A stretch of 64,000 nt of DNA from Roseovarius sp. (lineage in GTDB: Bacteria; Pseudomonadota; Alphaproteobacteria; Rhodobacterales; Rhodobacteraceae). Position 1 is the stretch's first letter. Every line of letters starts with the position of its first letter. Where the stretch lies: assembly GCA_027493545.1 (NCBI GenBank), contig JAOSKR010000003.1, positions 553,360-617,359 on the forward strand, read 5' to 3'. Of the stretch, positions 22,814 to 32,168 are shown piece after piece. The translations under genes and the position numbers were made by a program. The notes below the pieces were generated by a model. It was not told where the DNA came from and searched no databases. It saw nothing but the letters and a program-made list of their open reading frames with translations.

Positions 22814-24309
22814 ATGGCCAGGACGAAAAAGAGCGGCGGCCGAAGGCCGAGACGCCGAAGGGGTTTCGCGACTATTTCGGGGCCGAGGTGAGCGAGCGCG
22901 CGGCCATGCTGGCCACCATCGCCGAGGTCTATCACCGCTACGGGTTCGAGGCGCTGGAATCGAGCGCGGTCGAGACCGTCGAGGCGCTGGGCAAGTTCCT
23001 GCCCGATGTCGACCGCCCCAACGCCGGCGTATTCGCCTGGCAGGAGGACGAGGGCGACGGCAAGGCCGAAGGCGGCGGCGACTGGCTGGCGCTGCGCTAT
23101 GACCTGACCGCGCCGCTGGCGCGGGTCTATGCCCAGCACCGCAACCACCTGCCGACCCCCTATCGGCGCTACGCGATGGGCCCGGTGTGGCGCAATGAAA
23201 AGCCCGGGCCGGGCCGGTTTCGCCAGTTCTACCAATGCGATGCAGACACGGTGGGCAGCGCCTCGATGGCGGCGGATGCCGAGATCTGCGCGATGCTGGC
23301 CGACACGCTGGAGGCGGTGGGGATTGCGCGCGGGGACTACATCATCCGGGTGAACAACCGGAAGGTTCTGAACGGTGTGCTGGAGGTCATGGACCTGACC
23401 GAAGGAGTGACGCGCGACGCGGTGATGCGCACCATCGACAAGTTCGACAAGGTCGGCGAAGCCGGTGTGCGCGAGCTGCTGGGCAAGGGGCGGCTCGACG
23501 CCTCGGGCGCGTTCATCGACGGGGTGGGGCTCAGCGACGATCAGGCCGGGCCGGTGCTGGCATTCCTGACCTCGCGAGCGGATGATGCCGACCGGACGTT
23601 GGCCAATCTGCGCGCCGCCGTCGGCGCGTCGCAGGCCGGGCTTGCCGGGGTGGACGAACTCGAAGAGATCGCCACGCTACTGCAGGCCCAGGGCTATGGC
23701 CCCGACCGCATCGTCATCGACCCCTCGGTCGTCCGCGGCCTCGGCTATTACACCGGCCCGGTCTTCGAGGCCGAGCTGACCTTTGAAATTCTCGACGACA
23801 AGGGCCGGCCGCGCCAGTTCGGCTCGGTCGCGGGCGGCGGGCGCTATGACGATCTGGTCCGGCGCTTCACCGGTCAGGCGGTGCCCGCGACCGGCATCTC
23901 GATCGGGGTCGACCGGCTGCTTGCCGCGCTGCGCGAAAAGGGCCGCGTCGGCGGGCAGGAGGCCGGCCCGGTGGTGGTCACGGTGATGGACCGCAAGCGC
24001 ATGGCCGACTACATGGCGATGGCGGCGGAACTGCGCCAGGCGGGCATCCGCGCCGAGGTCTATCTCGGCAACCCGAAAAACTTCGGCAACCAGATGAAAT
24101 ACGCCGACCGCCGAAACGCGCCGCTGGCGGTGATCGAGGGCGAGGACGAGCGCGCGCGCGGCGTGGTGCAGGTCAAGGACCTGATCCTTGGCGCCAGGAT
24201 CGCCGAAAGCGCGACGCTCGAGGAATGGAAGGAGCGACCCGCCCAGGTCGAGGTGCCGCGCGCCGAACTGGCCCGGCGCATCCGCGAGATGCTGGACGGG
24301 CAGGGGTAA
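22814..24309 (+). CDS. hisS: Histidyl-tRNA synthetase, probable frameshift near the start
   Basis: Class II synthetase charging tRNA-His, about 498 aa. Motifs: [46 protein letters not shown] (motif 2), [14 protein letters not shown] and [12 protein letters not shown] with [10 protein letters not shown] (motif 3). The expected N-terminus MARTKK begins at ATG 22814 but in a different frame from [10 protein letters not shown]. One added base in the A5 run at about 22826-22830, or in the following GGCGG, restores [20 protein letters not shown]. Without this, the only in-frame ATG is at 22759 and gives an atypical leader. It is the first gene of hisS-hisZ-hisG. Confidence 0.92.
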
Positions 24310-25403
24310 TGGCAGACCCCGCCGCCATCCGGGCCGAGGCGATGCGCCTGCGCGGCCTCTTCGAGGCCGAGGGCGCGACCCCGGTCGAGACCACGATCCT
24401 GCAACCGGCCGATGTTCTGCTCGATCTCTACGGCGAGGACATCCGCGCGCGCGCCTATGTCACTTCGGACGCGCTGAGGGGCGAGCAGATGCTGCGCCCC
24501 GACTTCACCGTGCCGGTGGTGCAGATGCACATGGCCCAAGGGGCGGAACCCGCCTGCTATGCCTATGCCGGCGAGGTCTTTCGCCGCCAGGAGGACGACC
24601 CCGACCGCGCCAATGAATACTTCCAGGCCGGTTTCGAGGTCTTCGACCGCGAAAACCCGGCGGCGGCGGACGCGCGGGTCTTTGCGCTCTTTCACCGGGT
24701 GCTGGCGCCGCTCGGGCTGCGCGCGGCCACCGGCGATATCGGTATCCTGATGGCGGCGGTCGAGGCGCTCGACACCACCCAGAGGCGCAAGGCGGCGCTG
24801 AGGCGCCACATCTGGCGCCCGCGCCGGTTCCGGGCCCTGATCGAGCGCTATTCGGGCCGTGCGCCGGTGCCCGACGCCCGTGCCGCGCTGCTGGCCGCCG
24901 CCGACCCGATGGCAGGGGCCGGGCCGGTGATCGGGCTGAGAAGCGAGGCCGAGATCCGCGCCCGCATCGAGGTGCTGCGCGAGGATGCAGCGGCGCCCCC
25001 CATTGCCGCGACGCAGGTGGCGCTGATCGACGCCGTCCTGGCGGTACGCGAGACCTGTCCCAACGCGCTGGAGCGGCTGCGCGACATCGCCGTCGACATG
25101 CCCGGGATCGCCCCCGCCGTCGACCGCCTGGCACAAAGGCTCGATGCGCTGGCGGCACAGGGGATCGACATCGACCGGCTGGAATTCGAAACGAGCTACG
25201 GCCGCACTCAGATGGAATATTACGACGGCTTCGTCTTCGGGTTTTATGCCGCTTCCCGGCCCGACCTGCCGCCGGTCGCCAGCGGCGGGCGCTATGACGC
25301 GCTCACGCGCCAGTTGGGCGGCGGGCGCGAAATCCCGGCGGTGGGCGGCGTCATCCGCCCCGGGCTGACGGTGGCCCTGGCCGGGACGGGGGCGAAGCGA
25401 TGA
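24309..25403 (+). CDS. hisZ: ATP phosphoribosyltransferase regulatory subunit
   Basis: 364 aa, a catalytically inactive class II synthetase paralogue that pairs with short HisG to form the first enzyme of histidine synthesis. Motif-like regions: LRPDFTVPVVQMHM, AGEVFRRQED with ANEYFQAGFEVF, and FETSYGRTQMEYYDGFVFGFY with ASGGRYDALTRQLGGG (the last read from VASGGRYDAL). The start overlaps the hisS stop (TAATG at 24307-24311), showing coupling. The overlap and order hisS-hisZ-hisG are characteristic of Rhodobacterales. No frame break was seen. Confidence 0.93.
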   Translation: MADPAAIRAEAMRLRGLFEAEGATPVETTILQPADVLLDLYGEDIRARAYVTSDALRGEQMLRPDFTVPVVQMHMAQGAEPACYAYAGEVFRRQEDDPDRANEYFQAGFEVFDRENPAAADARVFALFHRVLAPLGLRAATGDIGILMAAVEALDTTQRRKAALRRHIWRPRRFRALIERYSGRAPVPDARAALLAAADPMAGAGPVIGLRSEAEIRARIEVLREDAAAPPIAATQVALIDAVLAVRETCPNALERLRDIAVDMPGIAPAVDRLAQRLDALAAQGIDIDRLEFETSYGRTQMEYYDGFVFGFYAASRPDLPPVASGGRYDALTRQLGGGREIPAVGGVIRPGLTVALAGTGAKR

Positions 25404-26095
25404 CCGTCAAGCTGGGAGTGCCGTCAAAGGGGCGGCTGATGGAAAAAACCTTCGACTGGTTCGGCGCCCGCGGGGTGCGGCTCGGGCGGGCGGGGTCGGC
25501 GCGCGAATATGCCGGCCGCGTCGGGGGCATTGACAACCTCGAACTGGTGCTGCTTTCGGCGGGTGAAATCCCGCGCGAACTGGCCGCCGGGCGCATCCAT
25601 CTGGGCGTGACCGGCACCGATCTGGTGCGCGAGCGGCTGGGCCGCTGGCAGCAGCGGGTCGAGGAGATGGCCGAGCTGGGCTTCGGCCAGGCCGATCTGG
25701 TGCTGGCGGTGCCGCGCGCCTGGGTCGATGTGAACACGCTCGATGATCTCGACGCGGCGGCGGCGGCGTTTCGTGCCGTGCACGGGTTCCGGCTGCGCAT
25801 CGCCACCAAGTATCACCGGCTGGTGCGCGATTTCCTGCGCGATGCGGGCGTCGCCGATTACCGCCTCGTCGACAGCCAGGGCGCGACCGAGGGCACCGTC
25901 AAGAACGAGACCGCCGAGGCCATCGCCGACATCGCGTCAAGCGGCGACACGCTCAGGGCGAATCACCTCAAGGTGCTCGATGACGGGCTGATCCTGCGCA
26001 GCCAGGCGACGCTCTACCGCACCCGTGCCGCCCCGCCCGAGGGTGCCGACCGGGCGACGATGGCGGAGTTGCTGGCGCGGCTCGGCGCCGACTGA
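25400..26095 (+). CDS. hisG: ATP phosphoribosyltransferase, short form
   Basis: 231 aa, the catalytic subunit that condenses ATP with PRPP; it lacks the C-terminal regulatory domain of long HisG, so it depends on HisZ. Motifs: LGVPSKGRLMEKTFDWF, AGRIHLGVTGTDLVRE, RIATKYHRLVRDFL and the PRPP loop QGATEGTVKNETAEAIADI. It overlaps hisZ by 4 bp (ATGA). No leader peptide or attenuator is visible upstream of the hisS-Z-G set. Confidence 0.95.
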   Translation: MTVKLGVPSKGRLMEKTFDWFGARGVRLGRAGSAREYAGRVGGIDNLELVLLSAGEIPRELAAGRIHLGVTGTDLVRERLGRWQQRVEEMAELGFGQADLVLAVPRAWVDVNTLDDLDAAAAAFRAVHGFRLRIATKYHRLVRDFLRDAGVADYRLVDSQGATEGTVKNETAEAIADIASSGDTLRANHLKVLDDGLILRSQATLYRTRAAPPEGADRATMAELLARLGAD

Positions 26096-26115
26096 GCGCT
26101 GCCCGGCCGCACATG

Positions 26116-26149
26116 AAAAAGGCCGCGACCGGTACGCCCGGCCGCGGCC
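26116..26149 (-). terminator. Intrinsic terminator after the outer-membrane protein gene
   Basis: On the minus strand GGCCGCG (26149-26143) pairs with CGCGGCC (26127-26121) across a 15-base loop and is followed directly by TTTTT (26120-26116). It lies 22 bp after the stop of the outer-membrane gene. On the plus strand there is no T-run, so it may only pause transcripts from hisG. Confidence 0.7.
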
Positions 26150-26171
26150 TCGTTGTCAATCTGACGGTTAC

Positions 26172-26760
26172 TCAGAACCGGAACGTGCCGCGCACCTGAA
26201 CCGTGGTCGCCTCGAGATCCGTGGACGGCAGCGTGTTGAAGCCGTCGAACTCGTGATAGAGCACCTCGCCACCCAGGGAGAAGTTGTCCGAGATCAGGTG
26301 TTCGTAGCCGGCGCCGACGAAATAGCCGTCCTCGGCGCCGATCAGATTGGTGTCGGCATTGGCATAACCACCGGTGCCATAGAGCAGCCCGCTGCCGATC
26401 TTGTAGCCGGCGCGCAGCTTGGCGCGGAAGATGTTGTCGACGTTCAGCCCCGGCGCGAGCGTGATGTCGGCCCAGTCGTAGTCGAGCCCGCCGCCGACCA
26501 CCCAGTCGCCGAGGTCGTAGTCGTAGCCGAAGGTCAGGCCGCCGATCATGTCGTCGCCGCTGACACCGGGAATGTTGGTGTCGACATTGCCCCCATCCAA
26601 GCTGGGCGCCACCGTAGAAGCCGGTCCAGTCGGGACTGGCCGAGATGACGGGGGCGGGGGCCGCGATCACCGGATCCTGCGGTGGGGCGACGGGGCTGCC
26701 GGCCAGTGCCGGAGTGGTTCCCATCGCGGTCACGGCCAGCATGGTCAGTATCGTTCTCAT
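26172..26760 (-). CDS. Outer-membrane beta-barrel protein (OmpA-like/Omp25-type porin family), frameshifted
   Basis: About 195 aa. Signal peptide MRTILTMLAVTAMGTTPALA, a Pro/Ala-rich spacer, then WTGFYGGAQLG, the classic first strand of small alphaproteobacterial barrels. Alternating strands follow (GGLTFGYDYDLGDWVVGGGL, AKLRAGYKIGSGLLYGTGGY, GYFVGAGYEHLI) and it ends in VQVRGTFRF with the terminal Phe needed for BAM insertion. The frame breaks at about 26598-26605: the first frame passes to DGGNVDTNIPG after one missing base. A strong AAGGAG precedes ATG 26760. Function inferred: structural or small porin. Confidence 0.85.
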
Positions 26761-27205
26761 GTCCGATCTCCTTCTTAACTTGGGCGGAGCTTGTTTCGGG
26801 GGTCGCCGCCAGCCGCCGTTTTCAAGGGTTGCAACGGTCCGGCGGGCGACGCACACCGGCGGGCTGCTCGCAAGAACCGCCGGCGCTCGGATCGCAAGAT
26901 ATGCAGGGTTCGTGTTGCGGCAAGGGGGCCAAGGGCGATATCAGCTTTTCGTGATCGGGGGTGGGGTGAATTGGCACGTAACCGCCGTCCGGCAAGGGAT
27001 TTCGGCCAGATCGTGCCGACGGCGCGGAGTTGCCGCCGCGCGCCGGCATGCCTCCGGACATGCCGGTCTTCGCCGGTGCTGCGGCCCACACCTGCGGGCG
27101 GCCGCGCTGCGGCGCCGGCGGAGCGGTACCGCACGTACCCCTGAATGATCCGCCGGATCGGATTTTCCCGTGGTCCTGCGACCGTGCCCGGGCGTTGATG
27201 GTCTC
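26761..27205 (+). other. Intergenic stretch, no gene recognised
   Basis: 445 bp between the start of the outer-membrane gene and the end of the small minus-strand gene. Several overlapping frames exist on both strands, but none has family-like sequence, a good ribosome site and normal composition together. It probably contains the outer-membrane gene promoter at its left end. Confidence 0.5.
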
Positions 27206-27536
27206 TCAGTCGCCGATAACGACCCGGGTCGAGGCGAGCCATTGCTCAAGGGTCGCGTCCAGGAATTCCGAGCGCCAGGTCTCGGCAAGGCGGATATTGC
27301 CCCGGTTGGCCGACTGGTTCCTTTTCGCGTACCGGGGCAGGCGCCTGTCGCCAGCCCGGTGGCGCGGAGAGTCGATCGAGGTGTCCGCGACGAGCGGATC
27401 CGCCAGCATCAGCGCGTTTTCAGGAAATGCGCGCATCGAACACACGGCCGTTGTAGCCGTCGCCGCAAATCCAGCTCTGCCCGTAGAACAGAGTCAGCGG
27501 CACGCTCGGGGCCTCACCGATCGCCGGCTGCGTCAT
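27206..27536 (-). CDS. Small hypothetical protein, about 110 aa, probably frameshifted
   Basis: Not recognised. ATG 27536 follows AGGAAACCG and reads MTQPAIGEAPSVPLTLFYGQ, then SWICGDGYNGRVFDARI before meeting a stop. A frame one base away continues PENALMLADPLVADTSID through RLAETWRSEFLDATLEQWL to VVIGD and a stop at 27206. Given the many single-base errors here, the two halves are probably one gene, joined near 27429-27437. It starts 22 bp after the DUF1489 stop on the same strand, so the two are likely co-transcribed. The C-terminal half alone could be a separate ORF starting at GTG 27445. Confidence 0.45.
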
Positions 27537-27558
27537 CGGTTTCCTGCCCTGCGTTTTC

Positions 27559-27987
27559 TCACCGGACCCCGATCATTGCCAGCGCCGCCGACATTTCCGG
27601 CGGCAGGCTTTCCTCGCCGTCGCGCGTGGCAGCCAGGTCGGGCGGCGCGTCCTCCGGTTGCAGATAGCGCCAGCCCTGGAACGGGCGCTTGCGTGCCGCC
27701 GTGGTGCGCACCAGGTCGGGATCGAGCACGAGGGCACAGCGGCGGATGCCGTCCTCGCCGATGACCTCGTCGAGACGCAAGAGCCGCTGGCGGCACTGCA
27801 CGAATCCCTGGATCACCCAGTAGACCGATCCGCCGTCCAGCAGTTCGTCGGCGCGCCGGGGCCACATGCGGGTAATATGGCGTGGCAGCCCGTCGGCGGC
27901 CTGGGCGGCGCGGGTCGCCTGCCACGCCGCGAGGCTGTCGACGCTTTCACTGCCGACGCTGAGCTTGATGAGGTGCAGGCTGGCCAA
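27559..27987 (-). CDS. DUF1489 family protein
   Basis: 142 aa from a TTG start at 27987, preceded by GGGAGA; this yields LHLIKLSVGSESVDSLAAWQ, the usual family N-terminus. Further motifs: TRMWPRRADELLDGGSVYWVIQG and FQGWRYLQPEDAPPDL. Starts further upstream (for example ATG 28015, MSRASGDSPLA) give an extra leader not seen in the family. DUF1489 proteins are alphaproteobacterial, cytoplasmic and of unknown function. The gene is divergent from nrdJ, with 119 bp between the starts. Confidence 0.85.
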   Translation of the reverse strand: MASLHLIKLSVGSESVDSLAAWQATRAAQAADGLPRHITRMWPRRADELLDGGSVYWVIQGFVQCRQRLLRLDEVIGEDGIRRCALVLDPDLVRTTAARKRPFQGWRYLQPEDAPPDLAATRDGEESLPPEMSAALAMIGVR

Positions 27988-28106
27988 AGGCGAATCTCCC
28001 GATGCGCGTGACATATATCGTAGAGGGCTAGGATCGGACTTCAATAGGTGGTATCGTGGAAGGCCCTCCACGAAAGCCGCGCATCACAGCCCCGGACCAT
28101 ACCGTC

Positions 28107-30396
28107 ATGACCCGTTTCGCCGCCCCCATCGCCGAATCGATCTGGGATCTGAAATACCGCTTCAAGGCCGCCGACGGCACCCCGCACGACCGCACGGTCG
28201 AGGACAGCTGGCGCCGGGTGGCGCGCGCGCTGGCCGCGCCCGAGGCCGAGCCGCAGCTGTGGGAAGACCGCTTTTACGCCGCGCTTCAGGATTTCCGCTT
28301 TCTGCCCGCAGGCCGCATCCTTGCCGGGGCCGGCACCGGGCGCGAGGTGACGCTCTTCAACTGCTTCGTGATGGGCACCATCCCCGACAGCCTCGACGGT
28401 ATCTTCAACGCCCTGCGCGAGGCGGCGCTGACGATGCAGCAGGGCGGCGGAATCGGCTACGATTTCTCGACCATCCGGCCGCGCGGCGCCGAGGTCAAAA
28501 GCGTCGCCGCCGACGCCAGCGGGCCGCTTTCCTTCATGGATGTGTGGGACGCGATGTGCCGCACGATCATGAGTGCGGGCTCGCGACGGGGCGCGATGAT
28601 GGCGACGATGCGCTGCGACCATCCCGACATCGAGGACTTCATCGCCGTCAAGGCCGATCCGGCGCGGCTGCGGATGTTCAACCTCTCGGTGCTGGTGACC
28701 GACGCCTTCATGGCCGCGATCCGCGACGACGCGTCCTGGGATCTGCAGTTCGGCGGCAAGGTCTATCACACGCTGCCGGCGCGCGACCTGTGGAACCGGA
28801 TCATGCAGGCGACCTATGATTTCGCCGAGCCGGGGGTGATCTTCATCGACCGCGTCAACGCGATGAACAACCTCGCCTATTGCGAGACCATCGCCGCCAC
28901 CAACCCCTGCGGCGAGCAGCCGCTGCCGCCCTACGGCGCCTGCCTGCTGGGCTCGATCAACCTGGCGCGGCTGGTGCGCGAGCCCTTTGCGGAAGACGCC
29001 CATGTCGATGCCACAGAGCTCGACGATCTCGTCGCCGTCGCGGTGCGGATGATGGACAACGTGGTCGATGTCTCGCGCTTTCCGCTCAAGGCGCAACAAG
29101 CCGAGGCGCAGGCCAAGCGGCGCATCGGGCTGGGGGTGACGGGACTTGCCGACGCGCTGATCATGAAGGGGCTGCGCTATGGCTCCGAGGAGGCCGCGGC
29201 GCAGACCGCGGCGTGGCTGCACCGGATCGCCCGGGCGGCCTATCGCGCCTCGGTCGCGCTGGCGCGCGAAAAGGGGGCATTTCCGCTTTTCGAGACGGAG
29301 GGGTTCTTGGCCAGCGGCACCATGCAGGCGATGGATGCCGACATCCGCGACGAGATCGCCCGCCACGGCATCCGCAACGCCCTGCTGACCTCGATCGCGC
29401 CCACCGGCACGATCAGCCTTTACGCCGGCAACGTCAGTTCCGGCATCGAGCCGGTCTTTGCCTACCGCTATACCCGCAAGGTGCTGCAGAAGGACGGCTC
29501 GCGCACCGAAGAGGAGGTCGAGGATTACGCCGTGCGCCTCTGGCGCGAGCGGTTCGGCGATGCCGAACTGCCCGACTATTTCGTCAACGCCCAGACGCTG
29601 GCGCCCGAGGCCCATGTGCGCATGCAGGCGGCGGCCCAGCGGTGGGTCGACAGCTCGATCTCCAAGACCATCAACGTGCCCGCCGACATCGGATTCAAGG
29701 CGTTCAAGGACGTCTACCTGCAGGCGTTCGAGTCCGGCTGCAAGGGCTGCACCACCTACCGGCCGAACGAGGTGACGGGGGCGGTGCTGAGTGTGCCCGA
29801 GCAGGCCGACAGCCTGCCTGGCGAGGCGCCGGGGCAGGGGGGTGGCACATTGCCGGTCGAGGGCGGCGACGTCATCTACATGGCCGACCCCTCGACCGGC
29901 CCGGAGAGCTGGAGGGGCGCACCTACAAGCTGAAATGGCCCGACAGCAACCACGCCATCTATGTCACCGTCAACGACATCATTCTGGCCGGGCGGCGGCG
30001 CCCCTTCGAGGTGTTCATCAACTCCAAGAACATGGAGCACTACGCCCGGACGGTGGCGCTGACGCGGATGATCTCGGCGGTGTTCCGGCGCGGCGGCGAC
30101 GTGAGCTTCGTGGTCGAGGAGCTGAAGGCGGTGTTCGACCCGCGCGGGGGGCGTGGATGGACGGCAAATATGTCCCCTCGATCCTTGCCGCCATCGGCGG
30201 GGTGCTCGAGCGGCACATGGTCGAGATCGGCTTTCTCGCGGGCGAGGGTCTGGGACTCAAGACCGACCCCACCGCGCAGGTGGTCGGGCTCGACGCGCCC
30301 CGGGGTCCGTCCTGCCCGGCCTGCGGCAGTTTCGACATGCGCATGATCGAGGGCTGCATGACCTGCGCCGCCTGCGGCCATTCGAAATGCAGCTAG
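28107..30396 (+). CDS. nrdJ: Adenosylcobalamin-dependent (class II) ribonucleotide reductase, two frameshifts
   Basis: About 763 aa; reduces ribonucleotides to deoxyribonucleotides with vitamin B12. Seen: GTGREVTLFNCFVMG, TMQQGGGIGYDFSTIRP, the active-site loop NPCGEQPLPPYGACLLGS (Cys near residue 268) and APTGTISLYAGNVSSGIEP. The C-terminal Cys-rich tail CPACGSFDMRMIEGCMTCAACG probably binds zinc and re-reduces the active site. Frame breaks: about 29908-29920 (continuing LEGRTYKLKWPDSNHAIYV) and in the G6 run at 30146-30151 (G7 would give DPRGGAWMDGKYVPS). ATG 28107 fits the family; ATG 28056 adds a doubtful leader. No cobalamin riboswitch is evident in the 119-bp leader. Confidence 0.94.
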
Positions 30397-30485
30397 GGAA
30401 TGTCTGATCAACTGTTTTGTTCTGACTACCAATTAATGGCCACCGGCTGGGCTGAAATGTCTATTATGCAAGCAAAAAGGGTCAA

Positions 30486-30506
30486 TCGGGCGGAAACGCC
30501 CGATTT
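30486..30506 (+). terminator. Hairpin after nrdJ, possible terminator
   Basis: TCGGGCG-GAAA-CGCCCGA is a perfect 7-bp stem capped by a GNRA-type GAAA loop, followed by TTTCGCCGTTT. It lies 90 bp after the nrdJ stop in a locally AT-richer stretch. The T-tract is short and interrupted, so termination is plausible, not certain. The rest of 30397-31063 holds no recognised gene apart from a doubtful small ORF and an inverted-repeat element listed separately. Confidence 0.5.
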
Positions 30507-30762
30507 CGCCGTTTCGACAGCGGGAGCGCTGCGAACGAGGGTTCAACCCTGTCCCACGGGATATGGACCCGTACACTCCGGACCAGAATGTTCATCTGAT
30601 TTTTTCCGATGACTTCACGAGGCGGCGCTGTGGTGCGTCGCCGGTCACCGTTTTCCGTGTCGTCGCAACCTTCACGATCAAGAGAAGACCTGCGAGTTCG
30701 TGGTCAGGCGCGATGGCGCCCCGGCCGTGGTGACCCCCGCGCCCGGCCCACTGCCTCCGGGC

Positions 30763-30873
30763 TCAGGGTTCCGAGATGGCGCGCCCGTGCAACTCTGCAA
30801 CCTTCATCGCCACCTGACCGCGCCGCCGCTCTCGCCGAGTGGCGCGGTTTCCGCGCGACATAAGGGACAGCAT
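30763..30873 (-). CDS. Possible small basic protein, 36 aa
   Basis: ATG 30873 to a stop at 30763 gives a strongly basic peptide (MLSLMSRGNRATRRERRRG, then QVAMKVAELHGRAISEP). Its composition looks protein-like, and the GGGCGGGACAGTG just upstream could serve weakly as a ribosome site. One arm of the inverted-repeat element lies directly upstream. I do not recognise it, and it may be chance. Confidence 0.25.
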   Translation of the reverse strand: MLSLMSRGNRATRRERRRGQVAMKVAELHGRAISEP

Positions 30874-30890
30874 CACTGTCCCGCCCTGGA

Positions 30891-31010
30891 GCGTGTCGCG
30901 TCTGATCGTATCCAATGCCCGTCCCGGCCCCGGGCCGGAACCTCCTGTCGCGATGGCGAGGCCCCGGGTCACGCCCGGGGCGGGTGGACAACCGATCAGA
31001 CGCGACGCGC
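30891..31010. repeat. Inverted-repeat element, about 120 bp
   Basis: GCGTGTCGCGTCTGATCG (30891-30908) is repeated inverted at 30993-31010, where the other strand reads GCGCGTCGCGTCTGATCG: 17 of 18 bases match. Between the arms are two smaller palindromes: CCGGCCC-C-GGGCCGG, and GCCCCGGG-TCACG-CCCGGGGC at 30961-30981. No protein is encoded. The architecture is that of a miniature inverted-repeat element or a multi-hairpin RNA; it is unrelated in sequence to the three-copy repeat. Confidence 0.7.
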
Positions 31011-31063
31011 CCTAGACCGTTCCAATGGGTCTGACACCACCGTCCGACCCGATCCGCGTCGCC

Positions 31064-32130
31064 TCAGATGCGCCCGGCCAGCATCGGCAAGGTCATCGCG
31101 TTGGCGTAATCCCGTGCGCTTGCCAGATAGGCGTCATAGCTTTCGCGTACGCGCGCCACATCGGCGCTGGCCGCCGTCAGCTCGTCCTGTACTTCCAGCC
31201 ACGCCGTCCGCATCGCCGCGACGATATCGTCGCTGAAGGCGCGGAAATCGACACCATCGGCGCGCAATGCCGTCATTGCCTGCGCGTTGTGGAAATCGAA
31301 ATTCGCGTGGTTCTCCAGTGCGGCCGCATAAGCCGCGTTTTCGCAGATGCTCTGGAGGTCGGGCGTCAATTCGGCCCGGGCATCCTTGTTGAAGACGATG
31401 GCCAGCCCCGCGCCGGGTTCGGTAAGGGCAGGCAGATAGCACAACTTGGTGATCTTTTGCAGTCCGAAGGCCTGATCGAGCATCGGCCCGACCCATTCGG
31501 CGGCGTCGATGGCGCCCGATTGCAGCGCCTGGAAGATTTCCGGCGGCGGCATCAGAACGGCATTCACGCCAAGCTTGCGCAATACCTCCGCGCCCGGGCC
31601 GGCGATGCGCATGTTGAGGCCTTTCAGGTCATCCAGGCTGTTGATCTCGCTCTTGAACCAGCCCCCGACTGGGTGCCCGAGTTGCCTGAATAGAACGGCA
31701 CCAGATTGCGTTCGGCATAGATGTCGTTCCAGATTTCCTGCCCGCCGCCGAATTTCAGCCATGCGACCTGCTCGCCCGATGTCATGCCGAAGGGGACGGC
31801 AGTAAACCAGTGCAACGCCGGGTTCTTGCCGGCGGCGTAATAGGTCGGGCCGTGACCCGCCGGCGCATTGCCTTGCTGCACCGCGTCCTCGACGGCGAAG
31901 GGGGGCACCAGTTCACCGGCCCCGAACACCTTGAAGCTGAGACGGCCGTCGGACATGGCCGCCACTTTTGCCGCGAAATTCTGCACGTTCGAGCCGACCC
32001 CGGGAGCGTTCTTGGGAAACGCGGTCGGCAGATTCCACTCGATCCTGCCCTGCGCGATGGCGGGGCTGGCAAGAGCCGCGGCGGCGGCGGTGACGCCCAC
32101 GCCGGATGTCAAGAAAGTTCTGCGTTTCAT
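31064..32130 (-). CDS. TRAP transporter substrate-binding protein (DctP family), frameshifted
   Basis: About 355 aa. The N-terminus MKRRTFLTSGVGVTAAAAAL with AIAQ is a signal of the Tat-like kind common in TRAP receptors. The mature protein has IEWNLPTAFPKN, AAKVAAMSDGRLSFKVFGAGELVPPF and, after the break, LKGLNMRIAGPGAEVLRKLG and AAEWVGPMLDQAFGLQ. Family members bind organic acids through a conserved Arg (here in NMRIAGPG). The frame breaks near 31667-31672 between NSGTQ and GGWFKSEI. GAAGGAT precedes ATG 32130. The ligand is unknown; the WVGPMLDQAFG region recalls mannitol/chloroaromatic-type 2-oxo acid receptors only loosely. Confidence 0.88.
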
Positions 32131-32168
32131 GGGTGGTATCCTTCTCCCGATTGATGAGGCCGAAAACC

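Noticed and set aside
27988..28106. Cobalamin riboswitch or NrdR box before nrdJ
   Set aside because: The 119-bp gap is too short and lacks a B12-box-like core. ACATATATCG only loosely resembles an NrdR box and has no second copy.
30400..30612. 70-aa ORF right after nrdJ
   Set aside because: It spans a hairpin with a GNRA loop, lacks a ribosome site and has no family-like sequence.
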